Shown in pieces: positions 44,879 to 56,234 of a stretch of DNA of 64,000 bases; position 1 is the first letter of the stretch; each line of letters opens with the position of its first letter. Made by a program: the position numbers and the translations under genes. This DNA comes from Tetrapyrgos nigripes. Lineage: Eukaryota; Basidiomycota; Agaricomycetes; Agaricales; Campanellaceae. Below the pieces are notes generated by a model. That model ran no database searches. It had not been told where the DNA came from and was given only the letters and a program-made list of their open reading frames with translations. Location: NCBI GenBank assembly GCA_013368315.1, contig JAACJM010000112.1, positions 216,062 to 280,061 of the forward strand, written 5' to 3'.

Positions 44879-46618
44879 ATGGTGCCCTTCCCCTCTTTGT
44901 TCGCTCTTCTGCCATTGGCTTCACTGTCTGCCCTAGTATCTGCTTATGACTGGATTCCAGATCCAGCAGTACCTGGTAGTGCCGACGGAGGATGGCAGGA
45001 ATTACCCCAATTGCCTGGTGCAGACCTCATCACAGACTTTCCCATCCCCGGAACGAGTGCAGTATTCGTGCGTCTTTCAGATTTTTTGGATCATGTTCGC
45101 CGTCTCTCATGTTGACCGCATTGCGTCTCTACTTCCATCTGGTCATATATAGCCCTTGTACCAGAGCTCAGGTCTCGACACGGCAGAAGTGACTCGTGCA
45201 ATCATCGTCCCAGGTGCTGAGGTGAGTGGTATGCCGTCAAGACGCTGTTCAAAGGATGTTGATAGTTATTTCTCTCATTTAGGCACGCGACAGCTGGTCT
45301 TGTTAGTGAAAACTTTACCGCAAAAATACTAATTCGACTCTGACTCGGGATATAGATTGGATAACCATGCAAAATATCAAGATGGACTTAGCCTCTACCG
45401 ACTCGACCTTCAATCCCAACACAACATCCATCATGTCTCCTTGTTTCCTTTCCCAAAACGACATCACTGCGGGTGCTGGAAATGCTAATCAACTCAATTG
45501 GAAAGGAGGAGATTGGTTTAGTGGGGACTTTGCTAATGGTCCGACCAACGGCGACAACATCAGTTCCTTTGACGTGTTAGACGCATTGGTCAATTATTAT
45601 ACCAATGCTTCCATGTACCCCAACATCCAGGTGCGTGATCATTCTTCTAAAGTTCTATCCGAGTTTCGTCGGTTTGTTATTGATGGACACCCGTTATGTT
45701 TAGGCTGTCGTCCTCGCAGGACACTCCGCAGCTGGCCAAATTTTCCAACGTTATGCCGCGATGCGTATACCAACTATTAATGATGATAGAGTTAACTACA
45801 TTGTCGGTGCGTCTTCCGCCCGTCCACTTATGCTCCTAAATGCTGATCATGCTTTCATAACAGCAAATCCTGGATCATACCTATGGCTCGTTACGGACCG
45901 CCCTCATCAAAATGCTAGCTGCGCAAGTGTGAATGTGTACGACAAGTACAAATATGGTCTGACAGGCGGCATCGTCGGCTACTCGACTGGAGACTTTAAG
46001 AATCTCGGACGAGATGGTGTTGTATCAAGGTACCGAGGCCGAAATGTGCATTACGCACTGGGAACGGTGAGTTACCATGAATCTCAGTGAAGCTCGACTG
46101 TATTTAATTTGATTGTCCTCAGGCCGACAACGGACCAGGAGATACAGGTTGTGAGGCTAGTGTAAGTCTAGCAGCATTCCATAACTCGTTTTCGCTTTCT
46201 GATATGTGTATCATCCCAGACACAAGGCGCGACCCATCTTGAGCGAGGCGATAACTTTATATCCATGCTGAACAACTCGAACGGCGGGATGCCTTCATCA
46301 CATACTGTCGATATGATCGAAGGGGTGTCACACCAACAGGATCAGATGTTCAACAGTTCGCAACTCAGAGAAAGGGTTCGTTGCTTTAGCCACTCTATCT
46401 CATGCACCACTGTATCTAATTTTGTGGTTTTCATTCAGCTTTTCAAAGAAGTCACTGCGACGGGTTCTTTGCAAAATAGCACGACAGCTACTGCCGCACC
46501 CACCGGTCAGCGTAGTAGTGGAAGCAATGACGCTCCCACAGCATACTCTGCTTCTGTGACCCTGGGAATAGCAGGAGTCGCTTTCTTGAGCATACTCTCT
46601 GGAGTCGCCCTGCTCTAA
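44879..46618 (+). CDS. Secreted, probably GPI-anchored alpha/beta hydrolase, intact, 9 exons
   Basis: Serine hydrolase of the alpha/beta fold; substrate unknown. Exons 44879-45067, 45153-45221, 45283-45301, 45356-45630, 45704-45806, 45864-46066, 46123-46161, 46220-46375 and 46439-46618 join in phase (1233 nt, 410 residues, TAA). Residues 1-22 form a signal peptide. The nucleophile elbow is GHSAAG with Ser192, and GVSHQQDQM supplies the likely catalytic His (about 337). The C terminus is a Ser/Thr/Ala/Gly-rich linker followed by a roughly 20-residue hydrophobic tail ending SGVALL, as in GPI-anchor signals, so the enzyme is probably attached to the cell surface. Exon 3 is only 19 nt, and the first intron uses a GTGCGT donor. 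Two copies of one MITE flank the gene. Confidence 0.9.
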
Positions 46619-46858
46619 AGAATCGTTCCCGCAAATTGCTTAATGACTACGTTGTACGTCGAACGACGGGCATATTTGGGGAATAGTGTTTGTTGGGGCG
46701 GGGATCGGACCTTTCATGTTCAATTTCATCCATTCACCTTTTTCCAGGTTCATTGCCTGGGGACGTTTTCACAGTATATTTATACTATTTGTTATGTTAT
46801 GACTACTTGCAATCTTGCAACACTGCTATACAGCACGATAGATACGCTACAGGCCTAG

Positions 46859-46897
46859 ATTACGAGGCCCTTTAGGCCGAGTTAACTTATGTCGACC
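46859..46897 (+). repeat. Repeat R2, copy 1
   Basis: ATTACGAGGCC, a TTTAGGC block, GAGTTAACTTA(T/G)GTCGACC. Second copy at 47109-47146. It shares the first 11 bases with repeat R1 but differs after that. Confidence 0.55.
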
Positions 46898-46978
46898 CCC
46901 AATTGAGTACCAAAGGTTCTCACAGGTTCTAACTTTTACACGCCACCTCAGTGCTCTGAAGTGCCTGAACACTGCCAT

Positions 46979-47084
46979 CACGCTGAAAATACAAAAATAT
47001 CCGCTCGGCGGAAAGGCGTACAGAAACACACTTTTTTACAGATATATCTTATATCAGTAGTAGTGATGTGATCTATCCGTCGAG
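46979..47084. mobile_element. 131 bp MITE family, copy 2 (right end missing)
   Basis: Matches 44563-44693 almost base for base from CACGCTGAAAATAC through GATCTATCCGTCGAG, then diverges just inside the right inverted repeat. Confidence 0.8.
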
Positions 47085-47108
47085 TCAAGGGTAGTCAAAA
47101 ATTTTAAT

Positions 47109-47737
47109 ATTACGAGGCCTTTAGGCTGAGTTAACTTAGGTCGACCTCGAAAAATTTTCCACGGGTTCAGTCTCCCACCCCTAGGCCAGTCTCTACCCTT
47201 CCCGACAACCGAAAAGTCTAGACTCGGTTTGGACCGGGTCCAAGGACTGTTGACGTTGACGACCACGACATCATGCTGCAGCTGATGCCATTAACGCTCT
47301 CTCTCAGAAACGAAGTGGGCGTAGTTCTCCTCGTCTTCCCTTTTTCATCAATTTTCATTGTAATTGGAGTTTTGGATGGGTTTCATGGTTTGGTCGGGCT
47401 CTGGTTATCTGGTTAGAGATATGGCCTGTGATAGAGTTAGGAAAAGGACGATTAGCGTGCATGATAAATTAGAATGAGATAGAAAAAATAGTAATCGGGT
47501 TTGCCAGCTTCGCTGGACATGGATCGTCCCTCCTCCCTATTCATTTATTCCTTCATATGCCAATCATTCTTTCTATTTCTGTTTAGTGACGTGTCTATGG
47601 ATTTGGGAGAGATCGGAAGGTATGTGAAGATCACTACGGTATACCGGAAGCTGAGTTTGGAGGGACGGATTCAGTATGTTGCCTATTCCTTAGTAGCGAT
47701 GACCTTTTTTTGGTCATATTATCTTGGGCCTCGTAAT
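47109..47737. mobile_element. Candidate 629 bp element with ATTACGAGGCC termini
   Basis: Starts ATTACGAGGCC (repeat R2, copy 2) and ends GGCCTCGTAAT at 47727-47737, an 11 bp inverted pair. No clear target-site duplication, and no coding content I can support. Confidence 0.4.
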
Positions 47738-48288
47738 TTGCCATGCGAAGCAGTGGCATCTTTCCCCAGTCTTACATGACGTCAAAATTTTTTTTAAAGA
47801 CCTCTTAAGCCTGATCGACCGAGCGCTCCTGCAAAATACAGATAGTAATACTCGATTTGGGAATTTCCCACATGACCATTCAGTACTGCGACTGTGTGAG
47901 TCACTGCTACTCTATGGACATCTACTGTCGCCGTTTTCTAGGCTTCTCTCCCTTGCATACCTCACACAACCGGCCTTTGGGTACATGTGTATCAAGTTCC
48001 TGACATTGGAAATGATACTAGGTAACTGTCAGTAAGTGTTTTGACCCTTTGCAAGTAACAAAACTTACCCATCTCGTAACAGTCCTTGTTAGAACAGCAT
48101 GCGACATTATCTGCTGTACGGCCCTCTTCTGAAATGACAATACCACATACATACGCAAAAAGAGTTTCACCCTCAGTCACTCGACGTTACGTTGGCCAGG
48201 AAGCCTATCCCACCTTTCCCAAGATTGATGTCTGTCACATCGCAGGCATTTTGCTCGTCCGTTAATGACTGGAATCTGTATCTCTTCT
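47738..48288. other. Stretch with no supported gene, left flank of the copia element
   Basis: Only short frames. The copia target site GTTAG (48289-48293) ends this stretch; the same five bases follow the element at 55372-55376. Confidence 0.45.
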
Positions 48289-48293
48289 GTTAG

Positions 48294-48661
48294 TGTTAAG
48301 CAGGCATGATACGGTCCTGTACACTACTAAACGCAGTGGCAACTACGCTACTTACCTGGGGATAAGTGATAGCTTGTTAGGCTTGTTAGAGGCTTGTAGA
48401 GCGATGTGGGTTAAGTATAAAACTTGTTATTTGGAGGACTATCTATGAGTCCTTATATACCTTTGAGAAGGTACAAATACATGCAAACTAATACTAGAGT
48501 AACAATAAGATTCTATTGTACTTGATAGTACAATGCTGGTTTCATACACTATTGTTGTACTACACTTATTGTCTATATAATCTTATTGTTCTATTTATAA
48601 CTACTACTATTGTTCTACATAGTTGACGTTGATGGCTGCAACTGAATGCGCCAATTCAACA
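48294..48661 (-). repeat. 3' LTR of the copia element
   Basis: TGTTAAGCAGGC...CGCCAATTCAACA on the plus strand, 368 bp. Differs from 55004-55371 at three sites (CATGA/CATGG, CTATG/CTACG, GCTGC/GCTGT). Confidence 0.97.
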
Positions 48662-48670
48662 CTCCCCCTT
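48662..48670 (-). other. Polypurine tract
   Basis: AAGGGGGAG on the sense (minus) strand, directly against the 3' LTR, as expected for the primer of plus-strand DNA synthesis. Confidence 0.8.
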
Positions 48671-48777
48671 GCTAAGCAGCACGGTAGTGCGTGTAAGCAT
48701 AGGTAGGTGCTCTAAGCAGCCATAGAAGGAAGGGATCAAGTGCCTCGACATTTTCGATGCGATTTATAGGACTTTCT

Positions 48778-50121
48778 TCAATTATAAAACTGAAGTCCTA
48801 ATTGTTTCCTGAACTTCTCAAACTTTACTCGATCTAGAGCTTTAGTGAGTAGATCTGCAGGGTTATTGCTTCCTTCAATGAAGAATAACTTGACTGTCTC
48901 GTCGATGACTTTTTCTCGAACAAAATGATATCGAATATCAATGTGTTTGGTTCGCTTATCCGTGACAGGGTTTGATGCAATAAAAATTGATCCCTGATTG
49001 TCACTGTAAATTGGAATAGCGTGGAGAGGATATTCGATTTCACTGAGAAGAGTCTTGAACCAGCATACTTGTCGACTGCAGTCACTAAGTGCCATGTATT
49101 CAGCTTCAGTCGAAGATAGGGCAACTGTCTTTTGTTGTCTAGACGTCCAGCTAAATGGTGCTTGGGCTAGTTGTAGAAAGAAGCCAGTTTGAGATTTGCG
49201 AGATCCAGGATCTGATCCCCAATCGGAGTCTGTATAGGCTGATAAGCCTTCTCCCCCTCGACCGTTGTACACAAGAGCATATTTTCTAGTGCCAACGAGG
49301 TAACGGCAAATGTCTTTCGCCTTATTGTAGTGTTCTTGTGAGGGGTTTGCAGCAAATTGCGCAAGTTTTGTGACAGCAAAGGAAATATCAGGACGTGTTC
49401 CTAACATTAAGTAGAGTAAGGATCCGATTATCTCCTGATAACTTTGATGAAGAGTATAGTTGACAGGAGTGTCTTCTGGAAGAGGAAGAGGGTGATAATT
49501 GCTGGGTAATGGGGTAGCAGAAGCTTTCGCGTTTTGCATTCCATATGTTTCTAGGATTTTATCCAGATAAGCGCACTGGTCTAAAGAGACCTTGCTGCCT
49601 TTCCTGGTAATTCTCATCCTAAGGAATTCTTTGGCATTGCCTAGATCCCTACATTCCCATCTCTTCATAAAGTTTCCTTTGAGTCGTAAGACTAAGGTTT
49701 TGTTAGCTCCACAGAATAGAGCGTCATCCACATAGACTACGGCAATAACGATAGAATTTTCAATAAGGTTATTGTTGGCGTCATAGCATTTGTGAATGAA
49801 GATTCCGGCGTCGGAAATGATTCGTTTAAAACCAAGTTCTGCCATGGACTTATCAAGACTTTTCCACCACGCAAGTCCTGCTTGTTTGAGTCCGTAAAGA
49901 GCACAAAGAAGTCGGACGACTTTATGCTCTTGTCCTTTTACTTTAAAGGCTTCCGGTTGTTCCATATAGATTTCTTCATCGAGTAAGCCATATAAGTAGG
50001 CTGATCGGACATCGACACCGGACACGTGCCAGCCCTTAAGTGCAGCTAAAGCGAAGATTAAGCGCACAGTCTCGAAACGAACAACAGGCGAATATATTTG
50101 ATCAAAGTCTATGCCTTCGAC
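48778..50121 (-). pseudogene. pol: Copia reverse transcriptase and RNase H segment of pol
   Basis: Continuation of pol after a one-base deletion near 50120. Landmarks: ALKGWHVSGVDVRSAYLYG, the catalytic YVDD in VVYVDDALFCG, then RNase H (AYTDSDWGSD, ALSSTEAEYMAL, YSDNQGSIFIAS, KHIDIRYHFVREKV). It ends LGLQFYN with TGA at 48778-48780. The enzyme domains themselves have no stop; only the upstream frameshift separates them from the rest of pol. Confidence 0.93.
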
Positions 50122-53100
50122 CTTGAAAAACCTTTTGCAACGAGTCTTGCCTTTTTATGACCATCAGTTTTGATGTCGAAGACCCATCGGTTTTTGATAA
50201 CTTTCCTATCTGTAGGTCTTTCGACCAATTCATAGGTGTCGCGCTTGCGAAGAGCCTCTAGTTCTTCGCGGCAAGCGACTTTCCATTCCTCCTGCTCAGC
50301 TATAGGTAAGCGAGCAATATCTTTGAATGTCCATTCGCGAATATTACGAACATTCGGTTGATTCCCATCATTCTTCGAAGTAACTTTCTGAATAAGCAAG
50401 TGGGAATCGATTTCTCCAGGAGCAATTGCCTGCATAAGCAAGAAATTTATAGATACTCCCCCTTCCCAGCATGGTTCTGCCATTTCTTCTGATTCAGGGC
50501 GTGCAGAGTCATCACTCTCGGCTTGCTGCTCCCCCTGGGGTGCACTTCCGGATGCAGAACTAGGTCCGGGAACCTGTTGCTCTGCAGCTTGTTGACGTCG
50601 GTTTTCTTTCCGAGCGTCTCTCTCTGCTTTAGCTTTTGCTTCCGCTCTTTTATCAGCTGCGATTTGAGGTTCAAGATCACGTGTAACTTGTACGGGGTGT
50701 TTATCTCCGTACCGTCTGTTTGGTTCACTAACACGCTCGCTTCAACGTGTTGGTTCTCCGTAATTCCGTCTTGGTCTAGTGACTTTTCGAGGTGCCACAG
50801 GAGGTGGTGTCTCCCTTGGAGGTGGCGTTATAGGCCTTCTCAGTTCTAAGTCACTATCCGGGGACGAAGGCGGCGGATCCTGTTCAGGTTTGTCGTCACG
50901 AAGCTGATCAGGTCTCCTTATGGAAGGGATGCGAGGAGGACGATGATTAAAATATTCATCATCATCGTCAGGGATTTGTTGTGGTAGAGGAGTGTCATTG
51001 CTGTGCGATGACTCAATAGGAAGTTGTTTCGAACTACGAGATTGAGTTTTACATCGAGGAAAGAAGTCTTCCTCAAACACGGCTTGCGGGGATGTAAATT
51101 CCGCATTGTTTGTGCGCATGAAAAGATTTCCACGTTCTCCCAGTGCTACACCAAGATACATCATGAGTTCTGACTTGGAAGCGAGTTTATTCTTTCGAGT
51201 TTCCTCGGGTTTAAAGACATAAGCTCCACAGCCAAAAATTCGCAAATGATCAATACGCGGTTTTTCCTTTTCAAGCATTTCAAATGGAGTTATCCATTTG
51301 TGTCGTCGTAAGGGAGTACGTCGATAGACATACAATCCATGTCGGACAGCATATTCCCACCAAGATTCAGGTAGACATGCTAATTTCATCATTGCCAGTG
51401 CTTTATCCATTAGAGTGCGTATAAAGCGCTCGGCACAACCATTCTGTTGATGAATGTATGGTGCACTATTCAGGACTCTAATACCCTTCTCAAGTAACAT
51501 TTCTCGGTAGGTACCTTTAATGAATTCACCACCCATGTCCGACATCCACTCTTCGACTTTCGTCTTATATTGAGTTTCTACCATCGCAAGGAACTGGCGA
51601 GTGGCAGTTAGTGGTTGTTTTTTATCTTTAAGAAGTCGTATCCAAGCATCTGAAGTGTAATCATCAAAGAAGACGATTATATACTTGTACTTGTGGTAGG
51701 ATATTGTGGGGTATTCATGCAAATCCGTATGGATAATTTGGAAAGGACGAGTAGCACGTCGTTCGTTAGGAGGGTAAGCCTGTCTGGGAGTTTTGCCTTC
51801 AAGACAGCCTTTGCACAAAGGAAGTTCCTTCGGAATGATAAATTCAGGAGTGCCAAGGGTGTGTTGTCGGACATGTTTTAGAACATCACGAGAGGGATGC
51901 CCTATACGACGATGTAAGATCTCGTAGTTGATTAGATAAATCAAAACATTGGCTTTAGAAGCAACAATTTTCGATTTGTGTGGAAGATAGTATAGCGTTT
52001 CTTCCGGTATACGCTTTGAGAAAGTCAAGAATGTTGTATTTCTCGAAATGGTGATATGATCGGAGTTACCGCGCATAATCATGTTGTCATTTAAGAATTG
52101 ACCGACAGATAAGAGTCGTTGATTTAGATCGGGAATATAATAGACCGGATATAATTTCATAACTCTTTTACGTTGAGAGATCAGGACTGTTCCAGATGCA
52201 CGAATGTTCGTGAATCCATTGGCAGTTTTCACTGGAATTGGTTTTATATAACTCAATTCAACAAAGTCATTGATGTCGAACGTAAAATGCGCTGATGCTC
52301 CAGAGTCAAGTAACCATCCATCACCGAAGTGGATTTTGACAGTATTAGATCTCTTCTTCTTACACTTCTGGCATAGTGAAAACAAAGTGCCACAGGCACA
52401 TAGATATTTATTGTCACCAGGACTAGTATACAGATCATTATAAATAAAAGGGGTTGATGAACCCAGAGGAGCGGTATGTAATAAATATATACATGAAGAA
52501 CCTGCTTCCATATTATGAGCTGCTGGAAAGAGCGCATCAGTACTTTTATTCATAAGATCTGAAGTGAGATCTGACCTGAGATAACCGTTGTCCATGCCAG
52601 AGACTTCAGAGTCTAAAGACCAGCCATAATTATTTGCGGCATTGACGGTAACCATGGCGGGGGTAGAAGGTCGTGGACTTGGAATTCCGTCTGACCATGT
52701 GTCCTCTACGGGTGATGTAGGGAGGCTCATCCTGCTGAGCGATGGCGGAGTCGACATATACTCGAGGTCGCTGGTTTCAGATAGGCTCGGAGACATGCTC
52801 CGGAGTTCTGGCATTGAACTCGGAGTCGGGACCTGGGATGGTAATTCCTCCGTCATTTCCATTCCTCCTAGTCCGATTGTCGCGTCTCGCTGCCAATCGA
52901 GCAGCTCGTCGTACCTTCCATCCTCGTTTTCGAAATGAGGAGTCAGCCATTCCCATCCCATTGAAGTCGTTCCAGGTGTTGGACTTGCAACACGGCTGGA
53001 CGGTAAGGATTGAGTGGTCATGCCACTGGGATGTGCAGGAAGTGAGCCACTTTGCATCTCGCTGCGGGCTGCAGCAATGCGTTGGACCAGAGAAAGAGTG

Positions 53101-53825
53101 CCCGTTGGGGCAACGGTGTTCAGTGCTGCTCTGAGTGGTTCCCCATAGATGTGTAGGGAATCCTCGGGATTCTGGAATCTCTCCCCAAGGTGAATTCCGC
53201 ACTCCATTATCTCGGCAGCAGAATCCGAGGCAAGACGGTCGATAAGTGGAACAGGGGTCCTGGTGTCCTGCGATTCCTTTACACCTGACTCCGTCGTTGT
53301 GGAGCCAAACACACTTCCGAGTTCTGAAGTGTTCACCAGAGTGTCCTCGTTCCAACTGGCATCTTCTTCTTGAGCGCATTCCATATCGGCATCTGAACCG
53401 GTCTGAGTTCCGATGGAACGAGTGAATGCATCGTTCCAGTTGTCGTTACATCCCCAGCCATCAGAAGATGATTGGAGATTATTCCAATAGATGCGTTCCA
53501 TGAGAGTGCGTTTGGTATGAGGAGCGGGAGTAAGTGGAGTGAAGGAGGAAAGATCAGGGTGAGACATGACGACATCCTCAAGAGTAGCAACAGTCTCACC
53601 AGATGGTCTAGCGCCAATATCGTGTGCAAGGTTGATAGCTCTTTTGGTACCTGTGAAGAAGGCGTCAAAAGGCTTTTCCGTTTCCATGAAGAATGGCTTA
53701 CAGGAATCAACTGCAGCGGGCGTGTCGACGACGGTGACTGTGTGTATCATGGGAGACATATCCCCATGAATGGGATGGGCTTGGCCGTGTCTCTTGGCCT
53801 GTTCGTTCTTTCCAGCTCGACCTCC
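50122..53825 (-). pseudogene. pol: Copia pol: long linker, protease, integrase, start of RT
   Basis: In frame with gag after its TGA. Roughly the first 480 codons (53760-52320) are a Ser/Thr/Pro- and acid-rich region with no recognised domain, ending in a Cys cluster (CACGTLFSLCQKCKKK) just before the protease motif LLDSGASAHFT. Integrase follows: HRRIGHPS...CKGC zinc site, then D, D, E in HTDLHEY, SDMGGEF and NGCAERF. A TGA at 50742 interrupts a Pro/Arg-rich linker, and the RT starts in the same frame (WVFDIKTDGHKKARLVAKGF), then shifts by one base near 50120. The linker is unusually long for copia. Confidence 0.93.
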
Positions 53826-54743
53826 TCAACGGAAATGAGCTTTTCCCTTGCCCTTTCCTTTTCCTTTTCCCTTGTTATCTCCGTTAGAGCCACTGGCTCT
53901 GTTAGCGCCACTGCTGCTGCCACTAGGGCGCTGCTGCTGCTGCTGTTGGAAACTAGGGTTACTGTCCTTTCGCTTGACAGCTGAAAGACGGTTGGCATGG
54001 GCTTTCCCTGAAGGCCCCTTGAAAGCTCCTTGGCGAGATTCCCAGATATTGATAATTTCGCTTTGCAGTTCATCAAGACTTTGTCTGTCGATCTGCTGGA
54101 GAGAGCATTGAGTATACTGATTAATGAGATACTCATATCTGGGAGGGAGTTTGGAGATGATGAACATGACGATGAGGAAGTTAGGAATTTTCGTCATGGA
54201 GGTGTTTGAAGAGTCGTTGGTGGAGATACCGGCGGTACTAACCCTATCGAAGTGCATGCGAATAAGCTCGACCACAGCACTAGGATTAGCATCGTTGGGA
54301 ATGATAATGGAAGTGGCACGTTTGAAATCCGTGTAGATTGCGGAAACTCCAGGTTTCCCGTAGGTCTTCTTGAGAAAGATCCAAATTTCTTTGGCAGTAG
54401 TCATTCTGAGTGTCTTCTGATGAACGGGAGGAGAAAGACGAAGCTTGATAGACCCAATGGCCTTATCGTTTTTCTCATCCCAGTCAGCCTGTTTCTTGAG
54501 AGCCGTCGCGATAGCCTCAACTTGAGCTGCCGTATCTTCAGTGGATAGAGGAGAGACGGTACTCACTTCGGCATCACTAGGGTGATCAGAGCTAAGGACA
54601 GAACTAAGTCCAGTAGCCTGGAGCCAGGAGAGGAGAATGTCAGCCCAGATGTTGAAATCAACACCGGCGAAGACGGGTACAGTAGTCATCAAAACGTTGG
54701 AAGACATCTTTGATAGGTTCTGGGGAAAGTCAACTGTCAGCAT
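53826..54743 (-). CDS. gag: Copia Gag
   Basis: Ty1/copia Gag of 305 residues from the ATG at 54743 (54707 is an alternative start). The core is the UBN2-type gag fold (KLRLSPPVHQKTLRMTTAKE, FLKKTYGKPG, KLPPRYEYLINQY), followed by a Gln run and a Gly/Lys repeat tail that may bind RNA. No CCHC zinc knuckle is visible. The frame ends in TGA at 53826-53828, and pol continues in the same frame, so this stop is either a mutation of an Arg codon (CGA) or a recoding point. Confidence 0.9.
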   Translation of the reverse strand: MLTVDFPQNLSKMSSNVLMTTVPVFAGVDFNIWADILLSWLQATGLSSVLSSDHPSDAEVSTVSPLSTEDTAAQVEAIATALKKQADWDEKNDKAIGSIKLRLSPPVHQKTLRMTTAKEIWIFLKKTYGKPGVSAIYTDFKRATSIIIPNDANPSAVVELIRMHFDRVSTAGISTNDSSNTSMTKIPNFLIVMFIISKLPPRYEYLINQYTQCSLQQIDRQSLDELQSEIINIWESRQGAFKGPSGKAHANRLSAVKRKDSNPSFQQQQQQRPSGSSSGANRASGSNGDNKGKGKGKGKGKAHFR

Positions 54744-54991
54744 TTATCCATATGCAGTATAAGAAGGCAGCATTAAATGCGCCATGCGAAAGTGAAGAAA
54801 GGCAGCGATGAACGCGCCATGACAGTGACTACTCCCCTAGATCGTCAACACCTGCAGCTGGACGTAAGTCCTGCGCTGTTGGACATATTGTCAAGCCATT
54901 AAAGGCGACATAGGCTGCCATGAAGGCGCCATCCAGGTAGTATGCGAAGTCTATGGTTTGCAGCCATTGAAGGCGCTCCCAAGGGCCTTCG

Positions 54992-55003
54992 GGGCCCATA
55001 ACC
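54992..55003 (-). other. Primer-binding site matching the anticodon region of initiator tRNA-Met
   Basis: The sense strand directly after the 5' LTR is GGTTATGGGCCCC, complementary to GGGCCCATAACC of initiator tRNA-Met. Drosophila copia uses the same site with a half-tRNA primer, so internal-tRNA priming is inferred here. Confidence 0.75.
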
Positions 55004-55371
55004 TGTTAAGCAGGCATGGTACGGTCCTGTACACTACTAAACGCAGTGGCAACTACGCTACTTACCTGGGGATAAGTGATAGCTTGTTAGGCTTGTTAGA
55101 GGCTTGTAGAGCGATGTGGGTTAAGTATAAAACTTGTTATTTGGAGGACTATCTACGAGTCCTTATATACCTTTGAGAAGGTACAAATACATGCAAACTA
55201 ATACTAGAGTAACAATAAGATTCTATTGTACTTGATAGTACAATGCTGGTTTCATACACTATTGTTGTACTACACTTATTGTCTATATAATCTTATTGTT
55301 CTATTTATAACTACTACTATTGTTCTACATAGTTGACGTTGATGGCTGTAACTGAATGCGCCAATTCAACA
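55004..55371 (-). repeat. 5' LTR of the copia element
   Basis: 368 bp; counterpart of 48294-48661. Confidence 0.97.
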
Positions 55372-56234
55372 GTTAGTAGCAAAATATATAGAAGGCTATG
55401 CCACTGACTTGACTGAGGTCAGGAAGCTCATCATCCGAGTCAAGCATGATGCACCAATGCTCGTTAATGGTGTCAATGCTGTGGGTATGCTTGTAAAAAA
55501 TTTCAGACCAATCAGAAACCTCAAAATACGTCATATTACTGACACGTCGCGAGGTCGGTGGCCTTTACAGCCAAGTCACTGGCAAGACAGTGTCTATTTT
55601 GCGCGATATGGTTTCTTTACCACCCTTACAGTAAATTTCAGGTCTTATATTACACAAATTTGGTCCTCTAAGACCTAAAAATCTTCACTATCAAAAAATT
55701 TTTAAGCACCCCCAAGCACTCGACCGACTGACCTCAGAGTGTACCAGTCTGCAATCCCAGACTACCCTTGATCTAGAGAGAACAGGCATATCCAGATTAA
55801 TGAGTTTCTAGTATTCAAAGGCAATGACAATAGTTTTACATGGCTCAAGAGTAGCTGGAGCAACATTGAGGTAGTCTGATTGTAGCTTAAGGGTAGCTTG
55901 AGTAGCTTGAGTGGTAGCTTGAAAAACTGGTGGCCCCTCCTCAAGTGTCCCAATCTCGAGTGAGTTTGGCTAATCCTGAATCAAAATTGTATGACTGATT
56001 CTACTCATCAACACATCTGGGTACCCCACCCTTCGCGTCTTCAGTCTTGTAGCCTGGGACGAAAACGAAACACTTAACCGCACACTGCAGGACAACCTCG
56101 AGTCATTCTACCATGTTCTGGTCTATACGCACTCGGAAACTATTTGTACGAGGTGTATGGTTCGCATTATTATTGCGGAGAACATAAGAGGACAAATTTG
56201 AAGGTCCGTGATATGGGAAGTCGTACAGTGCAGA
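55372..56234. other. Stretch with no supported gene, right flank of the copia element
   Basis: An open frame of about 90 codons begins near 55409 but has no recognisable domain. A GTAGCTTGAG-type short repeat and a GGTGGCCCCTC motif near 55890-55940 resemble the MITE at 58234-58374. Confidence 0.4.

Larger units (their letters stand above)
48294..55371 (-). mobile_element. Full-length Ty1/copia retrotransposon, 7078 bp, TSD GTTAG
   Basis: Two 368 bp LTRs bound the element and GTTAG duplications flank it (48289-48293 and 55372-55376). It is read on the minus strand: 5' LTR at 55004-55371, primer site, gag, a long linker with protease, integrase, RT and RNase H (the Ty1 order), purine tract, 3' LTR. 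The LTRs differ at three positions (all transitions), so insertion is recent, yet two TGA stops and one frameshift already break the reading frame. Confidence 0.97.

Noticed and set aside
53826..54743. A zinc knuckle in copia Gag
   Set aside because: No C-x2-C-x4-H-x4-C pattern in the gag frame; only Gln- and Gly/Lys-rich tails are visible.
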